NCBI GenBank assembly: GCA_022059125.1
Contig: JAEUWY010000005.1
Location: forward strand, 4,030,001 to 4,094,000
Direction: 5' to 3'
DNA from: Corynespora cassiicola
Taxonomy: Eukaryota > Ascomycota > Dothideomycetes > Pleosporales > Corynesporascaceae
Length of the DNA: 64,000 nt
The notes beneath the pieces were generated by a model, which was not told the DNA's origin, searched no databases, and saw nothing but the letters and a program-made list of their open reading frames with translations. Both the position numbers and the translations under genes were made by a program. Below, one piece after another: positions 10,701 through 25,594 of the stretch (positions within the stretch are counted from its first letter, which is position 1; every line of letters begins with the position of its first letter).

Positions 10701-13700
10701 TTAAAAATACTTAGTATACTATATAAGTGCTAAGTAATTATAATAATCTGCGCAGTATGCGTGCGGTATAAAAACTTAATTTATAATAGATAAAATAAGT
10801 AATATATTTAGTAGCATTTAATTTTAAAGTAAAGTATTATTTAAAAAAAATAAACTCTGCGGACAGCTTTTTATAAAAAACTAATTATATACAGAAAAAT
10901 CTACTGCTAATCTAATTATTACTTATTTTATAAAATAAATTATTAGTAAAAAATATAGTTAGTAGAGTAAAAAGATCTGCGAATAAATACAGCTTATTAA
11001 GTATATATAAAATGTATATTACTTTTATTTACAGAACTAGTTAAATTTTTACTATTAGTACTATAAAATATATACTATACGTACTACGCTTATTAGCTAA
11101 AATACTAGTTAGTAGTAAATTTATAAAAGTAAAGTTTTAATTATTTATTTAAACTCTATATTAGCTGTAGTAAAAAAATACTTTTATTTAAAAGCAGATT
11201 ATAAGCTTAAATAGTAAAAATAGTATTTAAAAATATAGTAAAGCGCACGTTTAGCGTTTAAATAAAAAAAAAGTTTTAAAATATAATAGTAGAGTGTACG
11301 TTCTAAATAAACTAGCTATTAAATAAAAAATTTTATTTTAAAACTATAACACGCGTATAGCAGGCTATTTTGATATATATAAAACGCTAAAGCTAATTAA
11401 AAAAATTTATTATTAGCTTTTTATTAGTAAAAATATTTAGAATTACGTAAGAATTTATACTGTATACTAAAAAAGTAAAGCTTTAAAGTATAGTAAATAT
11501 AAAAAACTATTACTGCTGCTAGTATCTGAGAATATTTTTAAAAAAATAATACTAAATTTTATTACTAGCTTATTTTTAGTAAAAATTTTTTTAAAAAACG
11601 CGTTTAATATAATTTTTATAATAGTATACTATTTTTTAAAAATAACTTTTTATATACTAGTTTTAAAAATATAGAACGTAAAATAGTTTGCGGAAGCTTA
11701 TTTTACAAATATTATATTAAAATTTAAAATATAAAAAAATATTATATTAAACAGAAAAGCTATTTTTACTTTTAAATTTTAAACAGAAATATACTACTAA
11801 CTATAAATAAAGTATAAATTAAGTACTGTTTTTTATTCGTAGACAAACAGATAAACTAAATACTAAAACTAAACGCTAGAATAATACTTTTAAATATTTA
11901 CTTTATTATTCTAAAGTAATTAGATATAACTTTTACTAATAGTATAATTTACTTATAATAACTTAGTATATAAATTTACGAAAATAACGTTTTTTTACGC
12001 AGTTTATAGCAAAAACTTTTTATTTATTAAGCTTTCTAAAAATAGCAGATTAGAAAAAAAAGTACTAAATATAATTAATAAAGTTAAATATATATATAGT
12101 GTAAGAACAGCGTTTGCAGAGCACCTAGAAAAAATACAAAAATATTAATACTAGTACTATAACTAAAAATATAAATATAAAATTTTCTGTTTAAAAGATT
12201 AAATACTGCTTAGTACTAAATATATAAATTTAGTATAATAATTAAGTAGAAAGTTTACTAGTAAATTTATTAGCTTATTTAAAATTTAAGGCGTAGTTAG
12301 ATTGCAGGCATACTGCTTACTTCTACTACTTTTATATTATATTTATAATATATTCTATATTTCTCTACTAAAGCAATAGAAACTAAAGCTAAAAAAAAGA
12401 AAATAACACACACCCCTCTAATATTATACTAGAAAAAGAAAAAGTTTAAGAAGTAGAAAAAATTCTTAAAAAACGTTTAAAAAAAGATTAACTATAATAT
12501 TTACTCTGCTAGAAAAAGTATAATAATTTCTAAAATATATAGACCTCAGCTTTAGATTTTAAAAATATAGAAAATATAGTTTATAACTATAAATTAGAAC
12601 TAAAATCTTTATATATAAAAAAAAAGTAAATAACGTATAAACTGTATAAAAATCGTACTAAAACTGCATATTAAAATAGTAAAAAATTACTAGCTTAAAG
12701 TTTATAAATACTATATATAAAAGTAGCGCTAGACTAGCGCCGCACCTACTAAAATATAAATTATTACTTTTTTTTATTTTTTTTTCTGCTAAATAAACTA
12801 TTTTTTTTTTTTTTAGAATTATTTTTAAATTTAGAGTTAAACTTATTTAGCTTACTACTAGTACTACTACTTTATAAATATATTAATATATACTATAAAT
12901 ATATTACAGACGTAAACTTACTATATAAGCTAAATAGCTAATAATCTATTTAAACGCACTCGCGATATAATACTATTTAACTAAAATTAATTTAAAAAAT
13001 TACGCTAATATAGTAGACACTTAAATAGTAATTTTTAAAAATATACTACTATAAACAGTAACGCAGTAGTAATTAGTAAATTTAAAATTAAATTAGTGCT
13101 AGTAACGCGTAAGTTTAACACTAGCTGTAATTATAGTAGTATTAGTTTTAAATATAGTAGTAGTAGTAATAGTAGTATTATAGCGCGTATAAAACCTGTA
13201 TAAATAATTTAAATAATTATTAAACTTTTAGAGAATCTGTAGATATTAGCTAAAGCGTATTTATAATATATAATATTAAAATTACTTACAGCTATATAAC
13301 TACTATAGTTACTTTTAACGTAATACTTATACTAATAGTACTTAAATATTTTATAAAATTTTATTTATTTTATAACGTTCTACGCGCAACGTATATATAT
13401 TATATATACTATAATAATATTTATACGCTTTTTAGCGTTAGATTATATAAAAAAACACATATTATAGAAATACGTTTTTTTAATATATTTAAAGTTAGAA
13501 TAGTAAACTATAATAAAAGTAATAAGTTTACGCTTTAAATATAATATAAAAATATTTTAAAAGTGCTAAATACGAGTAGAGCGAGAGCGCCGTTATTTAT
13601 ATACTACTTTTATAGCTTATTTTTACTAAATTTTTAAAATATAAAACAGTAAACAGACTTTATTATAATATAATAAATATTACAAAATTAAGTATATAAT

Positions 13701-13859
13701 ATATAAATATACTATATATAATATATGTGTAAAGCGCGTTAAAAACGTAAACACAAAATATATTTTTAAATACTTTTTTTTTTTTTTAAAATAAAAGTAA
13801 AAGTTTTTTATTAAAGCTAATAGATTACTACTAGAGACTGCAGCTAAAAAAAAAAGTTC

Positions 13860-14065
13860 TATAATAAATATTATAGAATTTCTGCTATTTTATATTTATA
13901 TTAGTATGTAAAATAAGTGAGCTGTATAAAATCTGTGCTTAACACGTACTTAAAACGCAATAAGTATTATTCTTAACACTACTATTAATATATTATTTAA
14001 GCTATTTTTCTGTTATTAATTCTAGTATAAAGTAAATACTATTATTTAAAGCTAGATTTTTTACA
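13860..14065 (+). repeat. E1 3' LTR
   Basis: 206 bp, matching 7583-7788 across its length; shared core includes CGCAATAAGTATTAT. The first two bases are TA where the 5' LTR has TG, and it ends in CA, so the canonical TG...CA termini can be reconstructed between the two copies. Confidence 0.85.
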
Positions 14066-14161
14066 CTAGCGCGCGCAACCACCTACATAACTACTTTAAA
14101 AAAATACTGTAATAACTTAATATAAAAAGTAACTAAAATAGTTATACTGCTATTTTATATA
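14066..14161 (+). repeat. X terminal repeat, copy A continued after E1
   Basis: The reverse complement of this stretch matches 25370-25445 almost base for base (shared AGTTACTTTTTATATTAA and AAAGTAGTTA). Joined to 7490-7582 with one target duplication removed, it reproduces the uninterrupted order seen at 25370-25530. It ends where the minus-strand Tc1 element begins. Confidence 0.65.
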
Positions 14162-15840
<1,679 letters not shown>

Positions 15841-15844
15841 TATA

Positions 15845-15990
15845 ATAATATAAACTATAAGCGAGCGACGTATACAAATAAGTAATATATTTTCTAACTA
15901 CTTTAGTAAATACTACTTATATATATAATATTTCTACTAAAAGTTTTTTAATTATTAAATAATAAGTAATCTGTAATTTTTGTTTTTTTA
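15845..15990 (+). repeat. X terminal repeat, copy C
   Basis: ATAAGCGAGCGACG...TTTTCTAACTAC at 15857-15900 parallels ATAAGCGAGTCGCC...TTTTCTAACTGC of copy A, in the same orientation and nearly the same spacing (51 versus 53 bases). Most differences are RIP-type transitions. The match weakens beyond about 15950. Confidence 0.5.
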
Positions 15991-17272
15991 ACTATTAAAA
16001 ATAAATTAGTTTAAAGTATATAATATACTGCTACTATTTATAATATTTTAAAAACTGTAATTTATTACTAACGCTTTAAATAATTTATATAATATAATCA
16101 CTAGTCTAATTTAAAGCAGCTAACTAAAATTAAAAAAGTAATTATTATTTATATTTTTAAGCTAAATTTATAAAAATTTACGTCTATACTAACTATTATA
16201 TATAATATAACTAATTGATTATTTACTAAATAAAATACAGACTATATTAGTATTAACTAGTTTAGTAATTTTATTAAGCGTTAGCTAAATTTTTAAGTTT
16301 AATTAATTTACTAATAAAATTACTAGTATATTTTACATAAAAATTTTAAAATTATTAACTTTTAGTTTAAATTATTATATTATATAAAAAACATACAGTA
16401 TTATTAATAAAAATAGATATAACTTTAATAAAATAGGCTTTATAATAAGCGTAATTTTAGCTTAATTAGTAGTTATAGCTTTAAAAAAAATAAAATTAGC
16501 TAAATAATTATAAATAAGTTATAGTAATTTAAAAAATTAATATATATAGCTAAATAATTCTTTTTTTATTATTTTTACAGATAAGTACTACTTTTTTATA
16601 TAATCTAAAAATAATAATATTTTATTTAGCTAGTATATATTACTTAGCAAAATAAACTAAATAATAAATAAACTAAAAATATATTAATTAAAATATTTTA
16701 ATACTTATACATAAAGCTGTATAGTAAAAATATACTAATTATTTATTATTAATAGCTATAAAAACTATAATTTTTTTAGTTTTCTAAATTTTTTATATAA
16801 AAAATAAAATTATTATTTTCTGTATACTTTTATATTTTTTATATTTTTTCTAGCTATTTAATATAAAGTGCTTTTTACTTTTAAAGTAAACGTATAATAA
16901 TAAAATTTTTAGTTTAGTATATAATTATATTAATTATATTAATTATATTAATTATATTAATAAAAATTACTTTTTTACTAATTTTTTACTAAAGCTAATA
17001 TACGTATAAATTTTTAAAAAACTAAAACAATTTTATATAATTTAAAAATAATATTTTTAAAGTTTAATATAAAGCTATATATATTTACGCTAGTTTTTTT
17101 TTAAAACTATTTAGTAAAAAGTTAAAATACTAAATAACGCGTATAATTTAAAAGTTTAATTAATATTAATTTATAACAGAATTAAAAAATATAGTAGTTT
17201 ATTATTTATTTTTATTTTTACAGCTATTAATTAGTTTAAAAAAAAACTATAGTAATATTTTATACAGCTATA
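15991..17272. other. AT-rich sequence of unidentified repeat, left of E2
   Basis: RIP-mutated DNA without readable protein motifs in my reading. It probably belongs to the body of repeat X, which E2 interrupts, since X sequence reappears immediately right of E2. A short tandem array of ATTATATTA-like units lies at about 16920-16965. The last five bases (17268-17272, CTATA) are the E2 target duplication. Confidence 0.4.
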
Positions 17273-17491
17273 TATTAGGTACGAACCTGAAGTAGAGTGT
17301 AAGAGTTATAATAATACGGATAGACAGGTAAAGAGGACTAAATTATATATTGTTATATAGAAAAAAGAGATAAATTACTGCTAAAATAGCTTACAGTAAT
17401 TTAAAAATATATACTATTGCGCTTATAATTAAGCTAACCTAAAATACTTTATTATAAGCTATAGTAGATTATAATAAAACACAGTTTTATA
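17273..17491 (-). repeat. E2 3' LTR
   Basis: 219 bp starting TATTAGGTACGAACC and ending ACAGTTTTATA. It matches 24903-25121 over its whole length, sharing GTGTAAGAGTTATAATAATAC. It retains more G and C at its outer end than the other copy. Confidence 0.85.
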
Positions 17492-20400
17492 TTACTTTTT
17501 TTTTAATAGTATATAACTTTATATACTGTTATACTTATAAGCAAAAAAAATAGTAATTATAAGTATTTATTTTATACTTTAGTTTTTATTTAAAAAGTAT
17601 AGTTTATATTTTTAGATTTCTAGCAGTTTATAGCAGAATATAGTAACTTTATAGTTTAAAAATTATATTTAGTTTAGATATTTTGTTTTATTACTGTCTA
17701 TAATAAAATATAATAACTTTAGTTATTTAATCTAGTAGTTAAAACTTATTAATTTAATTTATTAAGATTTACTATAATTTATAGTAGTTTTTTCTGTTTA
17801 CTATAAAAGTTAAAATTTAATACTTTATTTTTTAGTAAGCTACTATAAACTATAGTAGATATAATTATAACTAGTTTTACTCTTTTAAAATTAAATTAAA
17901 ATTATTTTACTTTAGTAAAAAAAATAAAAGTAAAAAAATAAAATATTAAAAAAAGTTACGGTAAAAAAGTTCTAATAGAAAAAAAATAAAAATATTTTCT
18001 AAAAATATATAAAAAGTTTTTCTAATACTTTCTAGCTTTTAGTTTTTTTTTTTTCTACTTTCTACTTTTAATTTAGTAAGTTTTTTAAAATTTTCTTATA
18101 CTTTCTATTTTAAAGTATTATAGAGTACTATACTTTATTATATTTTTTATTATAAAATATTATAAAGTATTGCAGTTTGTAATACTCTATAATATTTTAT
18201 AATATTCTATTTTATTATATTATAGTTCTAACTAACTAGTTTAGAAACTATATACGTAATAATTAGACTATTTTAAACTTTTTTATCTTCTAATAACTTA
18301 TTTTACTCTATTATTACTTATTATAAACTCTACTAAAATTAAAAATAATATTTTAGATAATAGCAGGTTTACCTATTACGTTTATATTTATTATATTTTT
18401 TTTTTTAGTAAAAAAAAGTATTAATTTTTTAAACAGGTTAGTTACTTATATTCTGTTTTTAATAAATTTATTTAAAATTTTTATAAAAAATAGTTAGTTA
18501 AAATAAAAAAAAATAAAATATTACTATTTAAGTAGTATTTTAAGTGCTTTATTAACAACTAGAAGTATTATACAGTAAGTTTCTATTCTTTTTATAGCTA
18601 TTTTAGGCTATTCTTAGCTATTATAAAACTTTTTAACTTATTTTTAGATATTTAAAGCTTTTTATAATAAATATAATATAATTTATAATTTTCTGCTTAA
18701 AATCCGCCGTAGTTACTATATAGTTTAAATTACTATAGTTTTTAATAACGCTAAAACTATTACTTAAAAAGCTTATTATAAAAAAGTCTACTTTAATACT
18801 ATAAAAATAGAAATTTAGTAGTTTAAGTTAATCTGTATCTATAAAGCGTTTTTTAAATATTTTTTATAGTAATTTTTTTAAAAATTTTTATTTTAAAGTA
18901 TTTTAGGCTATTCTAATATTTTATAAAAAGTTTGTTCTTTATAATATCTATTTAATATTATATAATAATATATTTTTTACTAATAATACTTTATAGTTTA
19001 AAATACGCTCTAGTAGGCGTAAGTAAAACTCTAAAAATATTACTACTAAAGTAAAGGCTAAAAAATATACTTTTAAAGTTTTTGTATCTGTTTAAGTTAA
19101 AACTAATTAAAAAAATAGTAATACGTCTAAAAAAAAAGTAAAATAATCTATTATACGCTATAATAGCTTATACTAATATTTTTTTTTAGAGTTATAGTAG
19201 TAAAGCTGCTTTTAATCTAGCTACTTTAGCTACTTAGAAAAAAAAAAAAATTAAAAATTTAAATTATTATTTTTAAGACTGAACGTGCGCGTACTTTAAA
19301 AAATAAAAAAAATACTTTTATAAAAAAATTAAAAAGTTTTAAAAATAGATTAAGCCTTTTACTGCGGCCTGTGCCTAGTTAATATATAATAATATAAATT
19401 AATATAGGTTTTTATAGAGTATTATAGTATAAAAAAATCTAAATTAGTTTTTTTTAGCTTTTTTTTTTAGTTTTATAGTTTTTTTAGAGTATATAAGTAA
19501 TACCTAAGGTTTTTAGTAGCCCTCTATCTATTTTTTAAATAGTTTTTTTTAATATAAGTTCTCTTACTCTAATATTTTCTTTTATACCTCTTTATAATAT
19601 TTTTTAGTTCTTTATAAGTTATTTTAGGCTATAATAGACTAGTAACATCTCTATAAGTCTTTTTAACCTTTTTATATAGTTTTTAATTCTGTGTTTTTTT
19701 AAAATTATAGCGCTATTAAATATCTTTTTTTATAAAAAACCTAATATTTTTTTAGAAAAAAATATAAAGTAAAGGTAGTTATATTTTTTATTTTTTTTTT
19801 TTAGCTAAATCTCCGGATACTAGCTTACTTTAAAATTATTTAGCTTCTTTCTAAATATATTAATTTATTATAAGCTATAATAAAGCTTTATAGCGTAACG
19901 TAGTCTATTTACTTTTTTTTATTTATTAGTTTTAAATATTTTTTTATTTTTAAAAGTTATTAATCGCGCTAGCGCTTATATTTAGTTTAAATTTTTAAAA
20001 AAAAAATTTTTTAAAGTAATTTTTCTATTTTATTAAATATTTTTAAATACTAACTAAAAATTCTCTCTAATTTAGTACTTTTTTAATAAAATAAATATTA
20101 TCGCCTATTATGCGTAATATATCTACTAATAGTTTACTTTAAAATTATATATTTTTTTTTTAGTATATTTTTCTAGTAATAATATATAAAAAACTAAGTA
20201 GATGCCTTATAGTCTAGATAAATCTACTTTATATATATCTAGTTTAATTTAAACTAGAATAGTCTCTAGTTCTATATATTTCTAATTTAGCTTTTTTTTT
20301 AGCCTTATTAAGCGTATATATCTGTTTAATATAAGCACTTTATTCTCTATTACTAAAAAAATATATTTTTTTTTCTTATTAGAGTATTTTTTTTAGTACT

Positions 20401-23400
20401 TATTTACTATTTTAATTTTTTAGTAATATTTTATCTGTAAAGTAAGTACTTTTACTACTAAATTATTTTCTAAATATAATTTTTTGCTATTTAAAAGTAT
20501 TTTAAACTAGTCTAGCGTTTTTAAGTCTGTTTTATAGTATATTTAAAATAGTATAGTTATAATAGTTACGTGTACGCTGTTATTATACACAAATTCTATA
20601 ATTAATAACTAAATTATCTAGTTATTCTATTTTAGGTAATAATAGTATCTAAAATACTGTTTTAGAGTCTAATTCTGTCTCTGTATTTATTTATCTGTTT
20701 TAGAATAATAAGCAGAAAATAAAATTTTTAAAGTATTTAAATAGTAATAAAAACTATTTTAATACTTAGAACTTATTAAAAGTTTTTAATTTAAAATAAT
20801 ATTTTTTAAAATTTTATAAAGTCAGACTATTTTTTTTATTTAGATTTAAACTAAGTTTTAAACAGTCTAATTTGCTTAAACTAGTATATAGTAAACTATT
20901 TTTATTAATTAGTCTACTACTATTAGTATTAAATTATATACTTAGCTAAAGTACTTTAATAGAAAAAGTTTAGTAATAAAGTCTATTATAATATCCGATT
21001 ATAGCCTATTAAAAGCTAAAAAAAAATTTAATAAGCTATAAAAATAGTATTTAGCTATAACTAATTTTTTATATTTTAAATAGTTATTACAGTACGCTTC
21101 TACGTTTTTTTTAATTTTTTTCTAATAGTACTTACGTCTAATTTTTTTTAGCGTTTTTTTTACTTTGAAATAATCTGCTATTAAACTATTATAGTATTTT
21201 TAAAATACTTTAGCTTTTTTTTAATCTGTACTTAGTTATAACTTTAACTAGTTAGTTATTTAATATTATTTTAAAGTAGAGATAAAAAGTTATTTTTTTT
21301 CTTTTTTTAAAAAAGTTTTTTATTTATTTTTTTTACTGTTTTCGCTGTAAAAGTCTAAAATTAAAATATATTTTTTTTTTTTTAAACTTTCTCTCTCTAT
21401 TCTGTTTTTCTTATTTTTCTCTCTTTTTTTAAGTAGTTTTTTTCTAATACAGGGTTCTAGAAGCCTCTGATGTTTTACTTAAAGTATTCCAGTACTATTT
21501 ATATACTTTTTAAATAATTTTATAATTATTACTAGTAGTACAGAGTCTTATAAAAATTTCCGGGTTATTATAGCTTATAGTAGCTTTATATAGACTTTAT
21601 TACTCTTCTGTAATAGTTATTAAGCCTTTTTTATATAATCTAGCTTTTTTAATAAACTATCTGTAGAGTTTAGCTTTTCTAAATAATAAATTATAATAAA
21701 ATTATATTCTGTAAGTTTTTTATATATTCTAATCTAGTAGTAGTTAAATATTTTTATTTTTATAAACTATTTAAAGTTATTATAGTTTGTAAAAAGCTTA
21801 AATAGTATTTTTTAAAAGTAGTATTACTAATAAAACAGACTTTTATCTATTATAAATAATTCTTTATTATAAATATTATAATTATATTTAGCTTAGTCTA
21901 TTTTTCTTAAAAAAAATCTAATAAGTTTCTATTAGTTTTTTCTGTTCTGGTCTAGATTTTTCTAGCTTATAATACTATAAATTACGCTTTCTAAAGCGTT
22001 TATTTTAACTTTTATTAGTTTTTAAAAATTAAAGTAGACTAAAATTAGAATTAAAAAAAATATATTTTTTATTTATATAAAAGCTTATTTTACTTTTTAA
22101 TTAAAATTAACTTTTATACTTTTTTTTTTTTTAAACGTAGCCGCCTCTAGCCGTATTTAGCTTTTTTTAAATTATTTTAGTTAATAGTAGAGTAATATAG
22201 AAAAAGTTAGTAATAAACTTTCTATAGTAATTTATAAAACTAATAAATACTCTAATATTTTTTACTATTTTTAGTATTAGCCAGTTTTAAATTATTTTAA
22301 CTCTTTTTAAATTAACTTTAATTTTTTTTAAACACACTATATATTCTAGATATTTTACTTATTATATATAGAATTTATACTTACTAAGTTTTATATATAA
22401 TTTAATCTGTTTTAGTCTTTTCAGAACTTCCTTAATATAATCTATATAAGCTTTTTCTATATTAGAATAAACTAGAATATTGTTAAAATATATAATGTAT
22501 GTTATATTAACTAGCTTTACTAAAGTTTAGTTAATATAAAATTAGAAAATAGCAGAAGCGTTAGTTAAACTAAAAAATATTATAAAATATTTAAAATAAT
22601 TATATTTTATTTTAAAAGCTGTTTTTTATTTATTGTTTTTTTAAATATATATTCTATAGTACGCTTTCTAGATATCTAGCTTTATAAACTATTTTGTTTT
22701 TAATAATTTTTTTAAAAATTTAGCTATAAATAGTAATAGATACTAGTTTTTAACTATTATTTTATTTAAGCTTTTATAATTAATATATAGTTATAAAATT
22801 CTATTTTTTTTTTTATAAAAAGAATAGGTACTCTAGCTAGAGACTTTAACTATTCTATTTATTTTTTCTAAAAATACTCTTTTATATATTTATAAAAATA
22901 TTTTAGTTTAACTGTTAATATATTATAGAGTAGTTAGTAGAGTAGACTTATGCTAGATTACAGCTTTATTATAAAATTTTAGTTACTATATATAAATAGT
23001 ACTAATACTTTATTAGATTTAACTATATTTTTAAATTTTTAGTATTTTAGTTTTAAAATAGGCGTTTCTAGTCTAGACGCTAATATATTCTAAAGTTAAC
23101 TAATTAAATAAATATAAATATCTATATTAGAACTTAAAAGTGTTTTCTTAAACTAATCTGCGTTCTCTATAGCTATTTTAGTATATTTTAAACTACTATA
23201 ACTTTTAATACTTCTAAAAAGCATTTTTTAGCTCTAAAAATTTAATTTTAAATTAAACTAATTAATCTAAAGTAGTTTTAAATATATTAATAGTTTTTTA
23301 AAATTAGTAACTATAAATAGAATTCTGTAGATCTGTACTCTATTTTTTAAATTTTTAATATATACTTTTATAACTGTAGATTTATAAACAGTATAATTTA

Positions 23401-24902
23401 ATTTATTTAAAAATAGTAAAATAATTTTTAGTACAGAATAAATAACTAAATTCTGTTTTTTTACTACTGTTACTAAAATAATATTAAACTATATTCTGCT
23501 ATTTACTATAGTATTTAGCTTTATAAAACTTTTTATTTCTACTTTAAAAAAGAGTAGCGTAAGTTTTTTAATATTTAGTATTTTTTTAAAATTTTCTAAC
23601 TTTTTTACTTATATTAGATTAATATAAACTAAAAAGTAGAAGTCTAATTTTTTTAGCTTTTAGCTTTTTTCTTTGTATTAAAAAAATAGATTTTTTTTTT
23701 ACTTTATTTAAATAATAAAGTATAATATAACTCTGTTTTTTATAGATATAGCACACTATATCTATTTTAGACTTTTTTTTATGCTTTTAAAGTATTTTAG
23801 CCCGTTATAAGTTATTTTTACTTTTTTTTTTTTTTTTAGTTTAACTTTATAGAGTTAAAGCTTATTAGTATACTAAGTTCTTACTTATTTTTTTTCTAAC
23901 TTTTTTTTATTTTACTTTTTTATAACAGATCTCTGTAGATTCTATTCGCCTTCTATTTTACTTATAAAAAATTTAAATAATTTTATTAGAGAAAGTATTA
24001 TAATTTACGTTAGATTTTTTCTAAAAATACTTTAGTAAATTTAACTACTATTCTATAGAAGTTTAATTTTTTTATTTTAATTTATAAAAGCTAAAAGTAA
24101 TTAAAAAAATTTATTAAAAACTGTAAAATCTTTTATTTATAGATTTTAATAAAGTTATAAACAGATTACTTACGTTTTTTTACTATATCTAATACTTTTA
24201 GCATTTTTTTTTTTAAGTTTTACTATATAAAAGTCTAATATAGATTATTCTGGCGTATATATACCGCATATATCTTCTCAAAAGTTTTTATATTCTTACT
24301 TATATATTATAAACTAAATAAAATTTTTTATTTATTTACTTTAAAATATTATAAATTTTTTATATAATAGTTTTTGTTATCGCGGAGCTATTAATTATAG
24401 TTTACTTTATTTCTTTTTTTATAATAATAAAGTAGTTTAAAGTATAGTAAATTTATCTGTTCTAATGCAGAATAGGCTATAATAGTAATTTTTATATTAC
24501 TTATAGCTTTATTAAAAGCTGTTGTATTGCTCTGCTTATATCTACAGTATAATTTAAATAATTATTATAATTTTTTTTATTATTATTTATTTTTAAACTA
24601 TTAGCGTAGTTTTTCTAATATTTTTAGCATTTTAAATTAAAGTAAAGTATTTATTTTTAGTTTTAGCGATAATAAAGTTTTGTAATTTCTACTAGACTCT
24701 ACTAATTTAGTATTATTCTGTTATTATTTATAGTTATTTTTTTACTTTTAACTATTTTTTCTACTACTGCTATAATATAAAGTACTAATTTTTATTTTTT
24801 TAGTATTTTTAAAAATACTAAGTAGAGTTTATAGATTTATATAATTATTAGCTATAATAGTTTAATACTGTTTATTTTATACTGTGTAATAAACGATTTA
24901 AA

Positions 24903-25121
24903 TATTAGATATAAATCTAAAGTAAAGTGTAAGAGTTATAATAATACAGATAAATAAGTAAAAAGAACTAAATTATATATTATTATGTAGAAAAAATAAA
25001 TAAATTACTGCTAAAATAGCTTATAGTAACTTAAAAATATATACTATTACGCTTGTAATTAAGCTAACCTAGAACACTCTATTATAGGCTATAATAGATT
25101 ATAATAAGATACAGTTTTATA
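24903..25121 (-). repeat. E2 5' LTR
   Basis: 219 bp, starting TATTAGATATAAATC. It is co-linear with 17273-17491 and differs mainly by G/A and C/T transitions. Both termini read TA...TA, as expected if TG...CA ends were hit by RIP. Confidence 0.85.
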
Positions 25122-25126
25122 CTATA

Positions 25127-25592
25127 TTACTTAAAAGCTAAAATAAAATTTTTAAAAAAAGTAATAAAGCTACTATATAGTATATAAAAAAAAAACAGAT
25201 TTAGTATAAAAATATTTTAATAAAAACTAAAAAAACTAAAATTATTACTTAAAAAAATATTAAAAAGTAATTAAATAAAAAAAAGTATAAAAAAGTAGTT
25301 AATTTTAGTAGTAGCTAGTAGTTAAAAACGCGCTATACGCGTTATAGAAAATAAAAATATAATTTTTATATATATAAAATAACAGTATAAATACTATAGT
25401 TACTTTTTATATTAATTTATTATTATATTTTTATAAAGTAGTTAAGTAAGTAGTAGTGCGTAGAGAAGCTGTTAGAAAAGCTAGCTAACTCGCTTATTTA
25501 GCCGACTTACTTATTTTTTATATTATATAACTTTTAAACGTATTTTTAGTTTTTAATTTTTTATATCTATATTATATAATTTATATAATTAC
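25127..25592 (-). repeat. X repeat, copy B (inverted), right of E2
   Basis: Positions 25370-25530 match copy A in reverse orientation. Positions 25428-25462 align gap-free over 35 bases with the reconstructed pre-E1 site (14066-14081 region joined to 7560-7582). This copy is an uninterrupted 'empty site' for E1. The remainder (25127-25364) continues unidentified X sequence after E2. It ends at the TA target of the plus-strand Tc1. Confidence 0.6.
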
Positions 25593-25594
25593 TA

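Larger units (their letters stand above)
7583..14065 (+). mobile_element. E1: Gypsy-type LTR retrotransposon, RIP-inactivated
   Basis: A full-length 6483-bp element with 206-bp LTRs at both ends. Target duplication is CCAGC (7578-7582) on the left and CTAGC (14066-14070) on the right; the single difference is a CpA-to-TpA change. The plus strand at about 9770-10110 translates with stops to a reverse transcriptase: CVDYRNLN, then a KTAF block, then VYLDNIFIYT, the relic of the YLDDIL.Y catalytic motif. A purine run (13846-13855) precedes the 3' LTR as a polypurine tract. Gag should lie between about 7.8 and 9.3 kb, and RNase H and integrase after the RT, but they are too eroded for me to place. 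No frame is intact, so the element is dead. Confidence 0.85.
17273..25121 (-). mobile_element. E2: Gypsy-type LTR retrotransposon, RIP-inactivated
   Basis: A full-length 7849-bp element. Both LTRs are 219 bp (17273-17491 and 24903-25121), and the target duplication CTATA is identical on both sides (17268-17272, 25122-25126). The element reads on the minus strand. The reverse transcriptase is unusually legible: KTAFKIKYNYF then SLTNAS, and at 22490-22461 YFNNILVYSN followed by KEVLKRLKQIKLYIK, a mutated YLDDILVYS block. A purine-rich tract (A-run then GTAA on the minus strand) abuts the left LTR, confirming that it is the 3' LTR. All frames carry stops. It sits within repeat X. Confidence 0.85.
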
